The notes: a model not told the origin generated them from the letters alone. Shown: positions 1 through 8,017, counted from the stretch's first letter. The stretch: DNA of 10,982 nt from Acetobacter sp. CAG:977 (GCA_000434295.1 HF994933.1:11612-22593), one strand, 5' to 3'. A program made the numbers and translations.

Positions 1-1569
1 CAATATCAAAAAGCTTTGGCAGAATATAAGGATTTGCTTGCGTCGGATCCGTCAAATATCGCCTGGCTGTCCAACATAGTGTTGTGTCTGACGGAAATGA
101 ACCAAATCGATGAAACGGTTTTTGGTCCTTTTTTGGAACGCATTGACGAATTTTCGACCGAAGCGCTGTTTTGTTACGAAGATGCACTGGAGTATTTCGG
201 TCATACGGACGATGCGTTGACGGTTCTTGATGAAATTTTGGAACGCGACGACACAAACATCACGGCGTGGGTTATCAAAGCGGAATTGTTGGAGGCTTTG
301 GGCGAAGGCGACAAGGTTCTGGCACTTTTAAAAAGTATATTTCCCCGTTTTAAAAAAGATGAACGCGTCTTGTGTTTGGTTGCGGGGTACGCTTCTAAAG
401 CCGGCAATCTCAAGCAGGCGGATTATTTATTTAAAAAGGCGTTGAAAATCAACAGACCTTACACGCTTCAATCGATTTATTTTTATGAACATCTGATTTC
501 GTCCGGCCGGGAAAAAAAAGCGGTGCAATGTGCCAAAGAAGCATTGAAAATTCAGCCTGACAATGAAAACGTTTTGGAATCGTATGCGGTGGCGAATGCG
601 CTGTCGGGCGATTATGACGAAGCGGACGAAGCTTTTGAAAAACTGCAAAAGTTGTCTCCCGAACTTCCTGACCGAATAAAAGTCTTGTGGGCGGATGCGT
701 TGCTTGGCAAAAAGGATTTTGCCAAGGCTTTTGATATAGTCGAAACGATTTCGCGCGATTATGTTTTTAAGGAAAGCCTGTTCCTGTTCCAGCGCAAGGT
801 ATTGTATTATATGAAATTTGCGGGACAAGACGTTTCCGAACGAGCAGCGCGCTGGTTGCGGGAATATCCCGATAATGCCATTGTTCAACATACCTGCGCC
901 GCGTTGAGAGGGGACAGAGATGCTCCCACGCCGCCTTTGGATTTCACGCGCGAGTTTTTTGATTTGTTCGCTGACGATTTTGACGAAGTTTTAAGTCAGC
1001 TTGAATATACGGGACCGACAAGAGTTAAAGAGATATTGAAACAGTCGGATCTGCCCGAAGGAGAATCGTGGACAGTCCTTGACGCGGGATGCGGGACGGG
1101 GCTGATCGGCAGCGTATTGCGACCGTATGCGGCACCCGAAGGAAAATTGGTCGGGGTGGATGCGTCTTCGCGGATGTTGGATCAGGCTCGGATGAAAGTG
1201 ATTTATGATGAGTTGGAACAGGCTGATTTGTTGGAATATCTGCCTCAACACCCCAAAGAATATATGCTGATTTCCTGTATGGACGTTTCACCGTATATCG
1301 GTGATTTGCAACCGTTGTTCAACTGTTTTTCCAAAGCGTTGGACGATGACGGATGGCTGGTGTTCAGCGTGTTAAAGGCTCCGGCGGAAGAAAATGTTTC
1401 CGAATATGCTCTGATGCCGTCGGGACAGTATTTTCACGCGTTGCCGTATGTTGAAAAATGTTTGCGGTATGCTGACCTTGAAGTCGAAACGTCGCGTCAG
1501 GATCTTTTGCGTTATGAAATGGGCGAGGCGCTGACGGGGGCTTTATACGTTGTTCGGAAAAAGCAATGA
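1..1569 (+). CDS. TPR-repeat SAM-dependent methyltransferase, first of a tandem pair (5' partial)
   Basis: The reading frame is open from base 1 and reads QYQKAL before a TTG at 16. That looks like the middle of a TPR helix, so the gene almost certainly begins upstream of the window and the TTG is not its start. Residues 1 to about 305 (from the first codon) form degenerate TPR helix pairs, for example around GDYDEADEAFEKL. The C-terminal part is a class I methyltransferase: FFDLFADDFDEVL leads into motif I DAGCGTG (D361), then GVDASSRML as the acidic SAM-ribose strand, LEYLPQH, and a closing LRYEMGE. This layout, TPRs, an FD.FA..FD segment and a C-terminal LR.E.GE motif, matches the predicted TPR methyltransferases of COG4976. 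The substrate of that family is not established. The stop overlaps the next gene's start (ATGA, 1566-1569), implying one transcript and coupled translation. No signal peptide can be assessed because the N terminus is missing; a cytoplasmic location is inferred. Confidence 0.88.
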   Translation, partial: QYQKALAEYKDLLASDPSNIAWLSNIVLCLTEMNQIDETVFGPFLERIDEFSTEALFCYEDALEYFGHTDDALTVLDEILERDDTNITAWVIKAELLEALGEGDKVLALLKSIFPRFKKDERVLCLVAGYASKAGNLKQADYLFKKALKINRPYTLQSIYFYEHLISSGREKKAVQCAKEALKIQPDNENVLESYAVANALSGDYDEADEAFEKLQKLSPELPDRIKVLWADALLGKKDFAKAFDIVETISRDYVFKESLFLFQRKVLYYMKFAGQDVSERAARWLREYPDNAIVQHTCAALRGDRDAPTPPLDFTREFFDLFADDFDEVLSQLEYTGPTRVKEILKQSDLPEGESWTVLDAGCGTGLIGSVLRPYAAPEGKLVGVDASSRMLDQARMKVIYDELEQADLLEYLPQHPKEYMLISCMDVSPYIGDLQPLFNCFSKALDDDGWLVFSVLKAPAEENVSEYALMPSGQYFHALPYVEKCLRYADLEVETSRQDLLRYEMGEALTGALYVVRKKQ

Positions 1570-2978
1570 CGGAGACGGACGTTTCGGAATATGTAAAGCG
1601 GTTAAACAGCGCGACGGAAACGGGCGATTATGACGAAGCGTTGTCGATAGCAGAAGAAGGGCTGAAACGTTATCCCCGAGACGGCTCTCTTTTAATCGGC
1701 AAAGGCAATGCATTGCAGGGGCTCGGGCGTTTGGAAGAAGCTGCGGGATTTTTTAAGCAAGGCTCGGAACGTTTGCCTCATGATGCGATTTCGCTGTCCA
1801 ATTTGGCGGGCGTTTTATACGAAATGAAACGTTATGACGAAGCGTTGGATGCTTGTAACGAAGCAATCCGCCGTGATTCGGATTACGTTAATGCATATAT
1901 CCATCGGGGCAACGTTTATTGCGAAACGGGGCGGTACGCGGAAGCGTTGTCTTCGTACGAGGCTGCGGAAAGACTTTCTTCGGACGATGATTTGATTTTG
2001 TTTAACAAAGCAACGGCATTAACGATGTTGGAGCGTTTTTCTCAGGCTTCCGAATGTTATGAACGCTTGCTTAAGAAATTTCCCGACAATGCGGAATATT
2101 TGTCGGCTTTGGGTGTTTTGCGGGAACGAGAGTCGGATTTTGACGGAGCGGCGGAAATTTATTTGAAGCTTTTGGAAAAAGAGCCGAGTTCTGCGACCCG
2201 CATTTGTCTGGCGGGTTGTCTGTACGGAATGCGCGTTGCCGGCAATGAAGAGCGTGCATTAGAGCTGTTGGATGAATGGCTGGATCGTTTTCCCGAAGAC
2301 GAAATTGCGCGCCATACGTTGGAAACATTCCAAGATCGGGAAGTAAAGCGAGCCTCGGCGGCGTATGTTTGCGAATTATTTGACACGTTTGCGGATTCTT
2401 TTGACGAAGTTTTGGACGGCTTGTCATACAAAGCGCCCGAATTGATAGCCGATGCGCTTCGCAATGCCGTTTTGCCGACGGGGAGCTTTGAAAATGCTCT
2501 TGATTTGGGGTGCGGAACGGGGCTTTGCGGAAAATGTTTGAACGCCAAAAACGCCGTCAGACATCTGACGGGGATTGATCTGTCTTCGGGGATGCTGGAA
2601 AAGGCGCGTTCCCGCGGTTGTTACGATGTACTGGAACGTTCGGACATTCTGGAATATCTGCCGCAACATCTTTCCGAATATGATTTAATCGTGTCGTCGG
2701 ATGTTTTTACGTACCTTGGCGATTTAAGCGCCGTTTTTAAAGGGATGTACGGTTCGTTAAAGTCTGGGGGGTACGGTATTTTTACGGTAACCGAGAACAT
2801 AAAAGACGGCGACGGCTATATTTTAGGAGCGTCGGGACGTTTTGCGCACGGGGAAAAGTACATTGTTCGGAATTTAGACGAAAACGGTCTTTTTACCAAA
2901 GCCGTAACGCGTGTCGATCTGCGTTATGAAATGGGCGAGCCTGTTCGCGGAATGTTGGTAATATGCAGAAAAACCTGA
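1566..2978 (+). CDS. TPR-repeat SAM-dependent methyltransferase, second of a tandem pair
   Basis: This 470-residue protein has about six or seven well-formed TPRs in residues 5-255, with typical signatures such as GDYDEAL, KRYDEAL and GRYAEAL and a conserved proline closing several repeats. A methyltransferase domain follows from about residue 265: ELFDTFADSFDEVL, motif I DLGCGTG (D313), GIDLSSGML, the motif IV-like region SSDVFTYLGD, and a C-terminal ASGRFAHGEKY then LRYEMGEPVRGML. These are hallmarks of the COG4976 TPR methyltransferases. It is clearly paralogous to the preceding gene over the catalytic half, while its TPRs are more canonical. The ATG lies inside the ATGA overlap with the upstream stop and has only a weak Shine-Dalgarno (GGAAAAAGC), so translational coupling is likely. 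TPRs usually bind protein partners, so a protein substrate is plausible but unproven. No membrane segment or signal peptide is visible. Confidence 0.9.
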   Translation: MTETDVSEYVKRLNSATETGDYDEALSIAEEGLKRYPRDGSLLIGKGNALQGLGRLEEAAGFFKQGSERLPHDAISLSNLAGVLYEMKRYDEALDACNEAIRRDSDYVNAYIHRGNVYCETGRYAEALSSYEAAERLSSDDDLILFNKATALTMLERFSQASECYERLLKKFPDNAEYLSALGVLRERESDFDGAAEIYLKLLEKEPSSATRICLAGCLYGMRVAGNEERALELLDEWLDRFPEDEIARHTLETFQDREVKRASAAYVCELFDTFADSFDEVLDGLSYKAPELIADALRNAVLPTGSFENALDLGCGTGLCGKCLNAKNAVRHLTGIDLSSGMLEKARSRGCYDVLERSDILEYLPQHLSEYDLIVSSDVFTYLGDLSAVFKGMYGSLKSGGYGIFTVTENIKDGDGYILGASGRFAHGEKYIVRNLDENGLFTKAVTRVDLRYEMGEPVRGMLVICRKT

Positions 2979-3014
2979 TATTTCGGATTGTTTGAATAAA
3001 AAATCAGGTATGTC

Positions 3015-3043
3015 TTGAAAGGTCTGTCTATTTTCGCTAATAT
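3015..3043 (+). promoter_or_regulatory. Candidate sigma70-type promoter for glgX
   Basis: A TTGAAA box at 3015-3020 and a TAATAT box at 3038-3043 are separated by exactly 17 bp, close to the housekeeping consensus. Transcription would start near 3050, leaving a leader of about 45 nt before glgX. The boxes lie in the 116-bp gap after the methyltransferase pair, which suggests glgX is transcribed separately from them. This is a consensus match by eye only. Confidence 0.55.
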
Positions 3044-3082
3044 TGTCTAAAAGGGCGTAAGGAATCAGCTCTCATTTGTTTT

Positions 3083-3089
3083 AAGGAAA
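3083..3089 (+). promoter_or_regulatory. Ribosome binding site of glgX
   Basis: AAGGAAA, with AGGA at 3084-3087, sits 7 nt upstream of the ATG at 3095. This supports that start over internal methionines. Confidence 0.7.
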
Positions 3090-3094
3090 CGTCT

Positions 3095-5314
3095 ATGGCA
3101 GAACAGACAAAGCAAGAACTATTGCCGGGGAAACCGGAAAAATTAGGGGCGACATACGACGGCAAGGGCGTAAATTTTGCGGTGTTTTCCGAAAATGCGA
3201 CGAAAGTGGAGCTTTGTTTGTTTGATGAGCAGGACAATGAAACGCGAATCGAATTAAAGGACAGAACGCCCGAAGGGATATGGACGGGATATCTTCCCGA
3301 TGCGAAGCCCGGGTTGCGATACGGTTACCGTATGGACGGTCCGTATAATCCGGACAAGGGGATGATTTTTAATCCGAACAAGCTGTTGATAGATCCGTAT
3401 GCGAAGCAGTTGGATCGCGAATTTGAGTGGAATTCCGATTTTTTGGCAAGTCCTGTCGGCAATCGCAAGAACAGAAATAAAGCCGATACGGGGAAAATAG
3501 CTCCGAAGGGCGTTGTTGTCGATTTAGAAGCTTTGCGTGCGGTTGATACGGGGAAAAAGCCCGACATTCCCTATGAACAAACCGTTATTTATGAAACGCA
3601 TGCGAAGGGATTTACGATTAAACATCCCGATGTTCCCGCTTCGGATAAGGGGAAGTTTTCGGGTATGGCGAATCCGGAAGTTCTGAAATATATGAAGGAA
3701 CAGGGGATTTCCGCGGTTGAACTTTTGCCGGTGCAGGCTTTTGCGACGGACGGCGCCGTTGCGAACAAGGGGTTGTCGAATTATTGGGGGTACGAGCCGA
3801 TTGCATATTTTGCACCTCATGCGGATTACGGTGATCCCGTTTCTTTTAAAAAGATGGTTAAAGCCTATCACGATGCCGGCATGGAAGTCATTATGGACGT
3901 TGTTTATAACCACGTCGGAGAAGGCGATCCGCATACACAGATGCTAAGTCTGAAAGGGATAGACAGTGCATATTATTTTGTGCACGATCCTCATGACAAA
4001 TCGAAATACCGCAACGAAACGGGATGCGGCAATTCATTGGATATGACAAAGCCGATGGCACGCCGTTTGGCGATTGATTCCTTGCGTTATTGGGCGGAAG
4101 AAATGGGGGTTGACGGGTTCCGTTTTGATTTGGCGACGGTTATGGGACGCGGTCGGGAAGGCAGCCCGAACAATCGTGATTTTGATCCGAACCACCCGTT
4201 TTTCAGAGCATTAAGGGATGATCCCGTTTTATCAAAAGTAAAATTGATTGCCGAACCGTGGGATTGCGGTGCCGGAGGCTATCAGGTCGGGAATTTTCCC
4301 AAAGAATGGGTTCAGTGGAACGACCGTTTCCGTGATGACACGCGCCGTTTTTGGTGCGGGAATGCGGGCTATGCGGCAAAAATGGCGCAAAGAATGACCG
4401 GTTCCGATGATTTGCGGCGCGACGGTGCCGAAAAATCCGTGTCCGTCAATTTTGTGACGGCACATGACGGTTTTACGGCTAAGGATTTGTGGTCTTATGA
4501 ACAAAAGCATAATGAAGCAAATCCGTGGAATAATACGGACGGCGCCGATAATAATTTAGGGCGAAACTGGGGACATGAAGGGTATCGGGACGAACCTTTG
4601 GACGAATTCCGCAACCGCATGGTTCGTAATTTGGAAGCGACGTTGCTGATGGCTGCGGGCGTGCCGATGCGCTTGGCAGGCGATGAGTTTAACCGTTCTC
4701 AACAAGGGAACAATAATCCGTATTGTCAGGATAACGAACTGGGCTGGGTGAATTGGGAAAAAATCACGGACAGGGACGTTAAATCCGCCGATATGATAGG
4801 CTTTATCACCAACCTGAGGCGGGATCATCCGGCGTTGTCGAACGTTGATTATTTCAACGGAACCCCCGTTAATGACAAAGGGGTAAAAGATATCAAATGG
4901 GTGCGCCCCGACGGAGAAGAAATGACTCCTCAGGATTGGAATGTCGGGTATGCAAAGACTTTGTCGTACATTTTGTCAGGCGAACGCGTCGTAAAGGACG
5001 GAAAGCCTGCCGATGACGATTTTATGGTCATTATGAACGCACACAACGCGGATATTCCGTGGAAACTGCCTCCTGCTCCGAACGGCAGCAAATGGCAAGT
5101 GGCTTTCGATACGGCAAAGCCGGGATTGGAACGCAGAGAAGCTTCCGTTCGCACCTTGCGGGGAGATAAAAGGCTGATTCAGTCGCATTCAATGGTCGTG
5201 CTTCAGGCCGTTCGCGAAGAAAACAGAAATTTGGAAAAAGAGCGCGCCAATAATAAAATGACCACTCTTGCCAAAATGACTCAAAAATATTTCAGGAACA
5301 ACGGATCCAGATAA
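3095..5314 (+). CDS. glgX: Glycogen debranching enzyme GlgX (GH13 isoamylase type)
   Basis: This cytoplasmic enzyme hydrolyses alpha-1,6 branch linkages of phosphorylase-trimmed glycogen, releasing short maltooligosaccharides. At 739 residues it is somewhat longer than typical GlgX. Residues about 12-105 form the N-terminal CBM48/isoamylase domain (GVNFAVFSENATKVELCLF, then RYGYRMDGPY). The GH13 barrel follows with all four conserved regions: DVVYNH at 268-273; GFRFDLA with nucleophile D345; LIAEPWD with acid/base E387; and FVTAHDG with transition-state stabiliser D458. The segment WNNTDGADNN followed by a LAGDEF..SQ.GNNN.Y.QDNE block is typical of GlgX and TreX. The last 35 or so residues form an unusual charged, basic tail. 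It has its own promoter candidate, a good ribosome binding site and a strong terminator, so it looks monocistronic. No other glycogen gene is visible. Maltooligosyl-trehalose hydrolase is unlikely given the GlgX-specific motifs. Confidence 0.96.
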   Translation: MAEQTKQELLPGKPEKLGATYDGKGVNFAVFSENATKVELCLFDEQDNETRIELKDRTPEGIWTGYLPDAKPGLRYGYRMDGPYNPDKGMIFNPNKLLIDPYAKQLDREFEWNSDFLASPVGNRKNRNKADTGKIAPKGVVVDLEALRAVDTGKKPDIPYEQTVIYETHAKGFTIKHPDVPASDKGKFSGMANPEVLKYMKEQGISAVELLPVQAFATDGAVANKGLSNYWGYEPIAYFAPHADYGDPVSFKKMVKAYHDAGMEVIMDVVYNHVGEGDPHTQMLSLKGIDSAYYFVHDPHDKSKYRNETGCGNSLDMTKPMARRLAIDSLRYWAEEMGVDGFRFDLATVMGRGREGSPNNRDFDPNHPFFRALRDDPVLSKVKLIAEPWDCGAGGYQVGNFPKEWVQWNDRFRDDTRRFWCGNAGYAAKMAQRMTGSDDLRRDGAEKSVSVNFVTAHDGFTAKDLWSYEQKHNEANPWNNTDGADNNLGRNWGHEGYRDEPLDEFRNRMVRNLEATLLMAAGVPMRLAGDEFNRSQQGNNNPYCQDNELGWVNWEKITDRDVKSADMIGFITNLRRDHPALSNVDYFNGTPVNDKGVKDIKWVRPDGEEMTPQDWNVGYAKTLSYILSGERVVKDGKPADDDFMVIMNAHNADIPWKLPPAPNGSKWQVAFDTAKPGLERREASVRTLRGDKRLIQSHSMVVLQAVREENRNLEKERANNKMTTLAKMTQKYFRNNGSR

Positions 5315-5315
5315 T

Positions 5316-5346
5316 AAAAAAACGGGGCGCCAACCCCGTTTTTTTT
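5316..5346 (+). terminator. Intrinsic terminator after glgX
   Basis: The hairpin pairs ACGGGG (5322-5327) with CCCCGT (5334-5339) around a 6-nt loop CGCCAA. It is flanked by a run of seven A upstream and eight T downstream. It begins one base after the glgX stop. The matching A and T tracts mean it could also act on the opposite strand, although both neighbouring genes are on +. Confidence 0.92.
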
Positions 5347-5389
5347 ATGCTATCTTTCCTAAAGTTTGTTTTTTTAAAGGCATGGTAAA

Positions 5390-6598
5390 ATGAGCTTTGT
5401 TTCGGATTTGTTTTGCACGTTGGCAAAAATACCGTCTCCGTCAATGCATGAAGACGCCGTTCTTGACAAGATAGAAGAACTTTTATCGTCTTGGGGGATT
5501 TCAAACCGTCGGGACGAATGCGGGAATATTTACGGCTGTGTTGAAGCAACGGATGCGTCAAAGAAGTCTTTGGCTTTTTCGGCGCACACGGATGTCGTGG
5601 GGGATTTTTCTCCCGTCAATCTGGTTTTTTCAAAAGACGGAAAAACCGTCGGGACGGACAAGACGCGTACGTTGGGTGCCGATGACAAAGCGGGCGTTGC
5701 GGCGGCCTTGTCGGTATTAAAGGACGTTGCCGAAAACAAAAGCCTGAGACACGGCGGTTTGGAAGTTATTTTCACCCGCGATGAAGAACACAATATGACG
5801 GGCGCTCTGTCTTTGGAATTTGATAAAATCAAATCGGAGTACGTTTTGGTTTTGGACAGCGACCGATTGGGCGATTTACCTGTTGCGGGTGCCAGCTATA
5901 CAAAGCTGTTTTTAACGGTTCATTGTGAAAAAAGCGGGCATTCGGGGCTTGATATCGGGGACGAAAGCCGCGTTAACGCGGTAAAGTTGATTTCGGACGT
6001 TATTTCGGCTTTGCCGAACGGCGTGTACAAGTCGGACGAAACGGGCGTTGTTACGTCATTGAACGTCGGCGCCGTCGTCGGCGGAGGCGTAAAGAATCTG
6101 CCTTCGGATTTACAGGGTGCCGACTATTTGCGTTTTTTAACAAACGAAGCCATGTCGAACGTTATTAACGCCGACGCGTTTGCATTATATTCGATTCGCA
6201 GTTCCGAAACGGAAACGGAAGAACGTTTAAAACAAGACATTTTAAAAATTGTCAAATCGTTTAATGAAGAATACGCCGGTCGTGCTTCGGTTCAGGCGGA
6301 TTTCAGCGTTCATTTACTGCCTTTTGAGCGCTCTTCGGACAATCTGATGATAGACGTGGTCAAGGCGGCGGCACAAAAATCCGATATCCCCGTTCGCGTT
6401 ATGTCTTTTCATGCCGGAGCGGAAACCCATATTTATGCTCATCGTCAAAACGCGTTCGGAAAAACGTTTAAACCGTATTTGTTCGGCATAGCGGATATTT
6501 ACAATATGCATTCGCCCGAAGAGCATATGGATTTGCCGTCTTTGGAAAAGGGGACGCGCCTGCTCAAAGAGGTGTTTTTGACGTTTAACGGACTGTAA
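5390..6598 (+). CDS. M20-family zinc metallopeptidase (PepT/PepD-like)
   Basis: This 402-residue protein resembles co-catalytic two-metal aminopeptidases and dipeptidases that recycle short peptides in the cytoplasm. Predicted metal ligands and catalytic residues can be read directly: H66 and D68 in SAHTDVV, D98 in GADDKAG (bridging), E132/E133 in DEEHNMTGA (general base and ligand), D156 or D158 in LVLDSD, and H374 in MHSPEE. The segment GHSGLDIGDESRVNAVK (from about residue 183) is the start of the lid/dimerisation domain and recalls the HSG.DI...R.NA.K pattern of PepD-type M20 enzymes. The overall length and the GADDKAG motif are nearer to PepT. The exact peptide specificity cannot be decided from sequence, so no symbol is given. 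The start has AAAGG 9 nt upstream. It lies between two terminators and is probably a single-gene unit. No signal peptide is seen. Confidence 0.88.
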   Translation: MSFVSDLFCTLAKIPSPSMHEDAVLDKIEELLSSWGISNRRDECGNIYGCVEATDASKKSLAFSAHTDVVGDFSPVNLVFSKDGKTVGTDKTRTLGADDKAGVAAALSVLKDVAENKSLRHGGLEVIFTRDEEHNMTGALSLEFDKIKSEYVLVLDSDRLGDLPVAGASYTKLFLTVHCEKSGHSGLDIGDESRVNAVKLISDVISALPNGVYKSDETGVVTSLNVGAVVGGGVKNLPSDLQGADYLRFLTNEAMSNVINADAFALYSIRSSETETEERLKQDILKIVKSFNEEYAGRASVQADFSVHLLPFERSSDNLMIDVVKAAAQKSDIPVRVMSFHAGAETHIYAHRQNAFGKTFKPYLFGIADIYNMHSPEEHMDLPSLEKGTRLLKEVFLTFNGL

Positions 6599-6616
6599 AC
6601 CGTAAAGGCAGAGAAT

Positions 6617-6648
6617 AAAAAAAGAGAGGATTTTCCTCTCTTTTTTTT
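6617..6648. terminator. Bidirectional intrinsic terminator between converging genes
   Basis: AGAGAGG (6623-6629) pairs with CCTCTCT (6635-6641) around ATTTT. It is bordered by seven A on the left and eight T on the right, so both transcripts end in a U-tract. It lies 18 bp after the M20 peptidase stop and 4 bp beyond the stop of the minus-strand LRR gene, and so serves both. Confidence 0.9.
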
Positions 6649-6652
6649 CAAA

Positions 6653-8011
6653 TCAATTTCGGACGTTATTTTTTCGCACGGCGGACAGAACGGCTTTTTT
6701 CATAACTTCGTTTTTTATTTTAGGGAACGACGGGCGACCGTCTTTGCCGTCAAGCTGCCAGCGGTGTTCGGGCGGGACGTGATCCCAAGCTGCGGCGAAT
6801 TCTTTTGCATTATTCCAGTTTTTCGAGGAAAACAGCGTATCAAGTCGTTCGGCGCGTATTGCGGCGCTCAAGAGGGAGACGCCGTCTTTTTCCTCTGTCA
6901 TGCAGACGGCAGAAGACAAAGGCGGTCTGCGATTTAAAGCCTGTTCAATAAACCCGTTTTCCAACGCATCGACCAACCCCATTTCTTCGGGCGGCTCTTT
7001 ACCGGCATTTGCCTTTGTCTTCTGAGCAATGGCCAGACGGTAGGCGACGTTGCTTTTTAAAAATTCGCAAGCGCTGTTAATTTTTTGTGCGTTTTGCGGT
7101 GAAGCATAGCTGACGCCGAAGAAGGGTTGTTCCAAACGGCATCTGGGATCGCGAATGGATTTGGCGGCCTTGTCATAAAATTCGTCTGAATAAGTGTGCC
7201 AGATGTCATAGCGTAATTTTTTGACGTGTAATTCGGGCAAAGCATCGGTAAGTATGGCGGCCGTTTGTTCCGTATGACGCATCTGAGACATATTCAGATC
7301 CGTCAGTTTTGATTTTTTCAGACCGTTGACGAAAGCCGTCATGCCGTCTTTGCTAAAGCCTGCGGAGTTGATGTTCAGTGAAGTAAGCGAAGATTCGGGC
7401 AGAACTTTTTCAAACGCGGCGGCGGATTTATCTGCGACGTTTCCTTTGGACAGGTTCAGCGTTTCGATTTTTGTTTCGGGCAAGACGGCAACCAATTGGG
7501 CATAGGCGTCGTCTTTCATGGAATAGTTATTCCCGATGGAGAGTTTTTTCAATTTTGTACGAGGCAACGTATCTTTGAATGCGGATCCGATTTGTGAAGT
7601 GAGGTATGTGTTTTCCAGATGCAGATCCGTTACGTTTGTGTTTTGAAGAGCTTTAAGCAACAGGGCGGCATTTTTGTCGCCGACTTTGCATCCCGAAAAA
7701 TCAAGCGTTTCAACGTTAGGAATCAGATTAAGGTTGTCGGCGACCCATTTTGCCTGTTTTTCACCGAAGGCAAAGTTCATTTGGTGAACGCTGATGAAAT
7801 AATCTTCATCCGAAGCTGCAGCAGCCGTGTTAAGGGGTTCTTTATTGGAAAAGCCGACGGTTTTGACGCCGACCTTATTTAAGGCGATGAGCGCGGATTT
7901 TACTTCTTCTTCGTTTTTGAATTCATAACGCGGGTAAAAAACATCTTCCGGTTTCATGTCGGCGATGCGCGCCATCATTTTGTCAAACGTCAGATCGGAA
8001 AGCTGTGCCAT
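6653..8011 (-). CDS. Leucine-rich-repeat protein, ribonuclease-inhibitor type, function unknown
   Basis: The protein has 452 residues from the chosen start. Residues 100 to about 268 hold six successive LRRs of 27 or 28 residues, starting near V100, V127, L154, I182, L209 and L236, with a partial seventh at V263. Typical beginnings are VETLDFSGCKVGD, IETLNLSKGNVAD and LTSLNINSAGFSK. The long repeat and helical second half fit the ribonuclease-inhibitor LRR class, which builds a curved protein-binding solenoid. The C-terminal 170 or so residues are not recognised. Two short stretches there (LVDALENGFIEQALNRR, and LLSAAIRAERLDTLF) faintly resemble ankyrin helices. The ATG at 8011 is preferred because GGAG (8021-8018) lies 6 nt upstream; the adjacent ATG at 8014 is also possible. 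A longer frame to 8065 lacks a ribosome binding site and would swallow the candidate promoter. No signal peptide or membrane segment is seen. A protein-interaction role is inferred; a secreted effector is possible but unsupported. Confidence 0.82.
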   Translation of the reverse strand: MAQLSDLTFDKMMARIADMKPEDVFYPRYEFKNEEEVKSALIALNKVGVKTVGFSNKEPLNTAAAASDEDYFISVHQMNFAFGEKQAKWVADNLNLIPNVETLDFSGCKVGDKNAALLLKALQNTNVTDLHLENTYLTSQIGSAFKDTLPRTKLKKLSIGNNYSMKDDAYAQLVAVLPETKIETLNLSKGNVADKSAAAFEKVLPESSLTSLNINSAGFSKDGMTAFVNGLKKSKLTDLNMSQMRHTEQTAAILTDALPELHVKKLRYDIWHTYSDEFYDKAAKSIRDPRCRLEQPFFGVSYASPQNAQKINSACEFLKSNVAYRLAIAQKTKANAGKEPPEEMGLVDALENGFIEQALNRRPPLSSAVCMTEEKDGVSLLSAAIRAERLDTLFSSKNWNNAKEFAAAWDHVPPEHRWQLDGKDGRPSFPKIKNEVMKKAVLSAVRKNNVRN

Positions 8012-8017
8012 CATAAT

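Noticed and set aside
16..18. TTG as the start of the first methyltransferase gene.
   Set aside because: The frame continues open to base 1 with TPR-like residues and no ribosome binding site before the TTG, so the gene is cut by the window edge.
427..891. A long minus-strand open frame within the first methyltransferase gene.
   Set aside because: It lies entirely opposite a coding sequence with clear TPR structure, has no recognisable motif or ribosome binding site, and has the composition of an antisense shadow.
2973..3009. Inverted repeat ACCTGAT (2973-2979) with ATCAGGT (3003-3009) at the end of the second methyltransferase gene, considered as a terminator.
   Set aside because: The loop is 23 nt, the stem only 7 bp plus weak A-T pairs, and no T-tract follows, so it is not a convincing intrinsic terminator.
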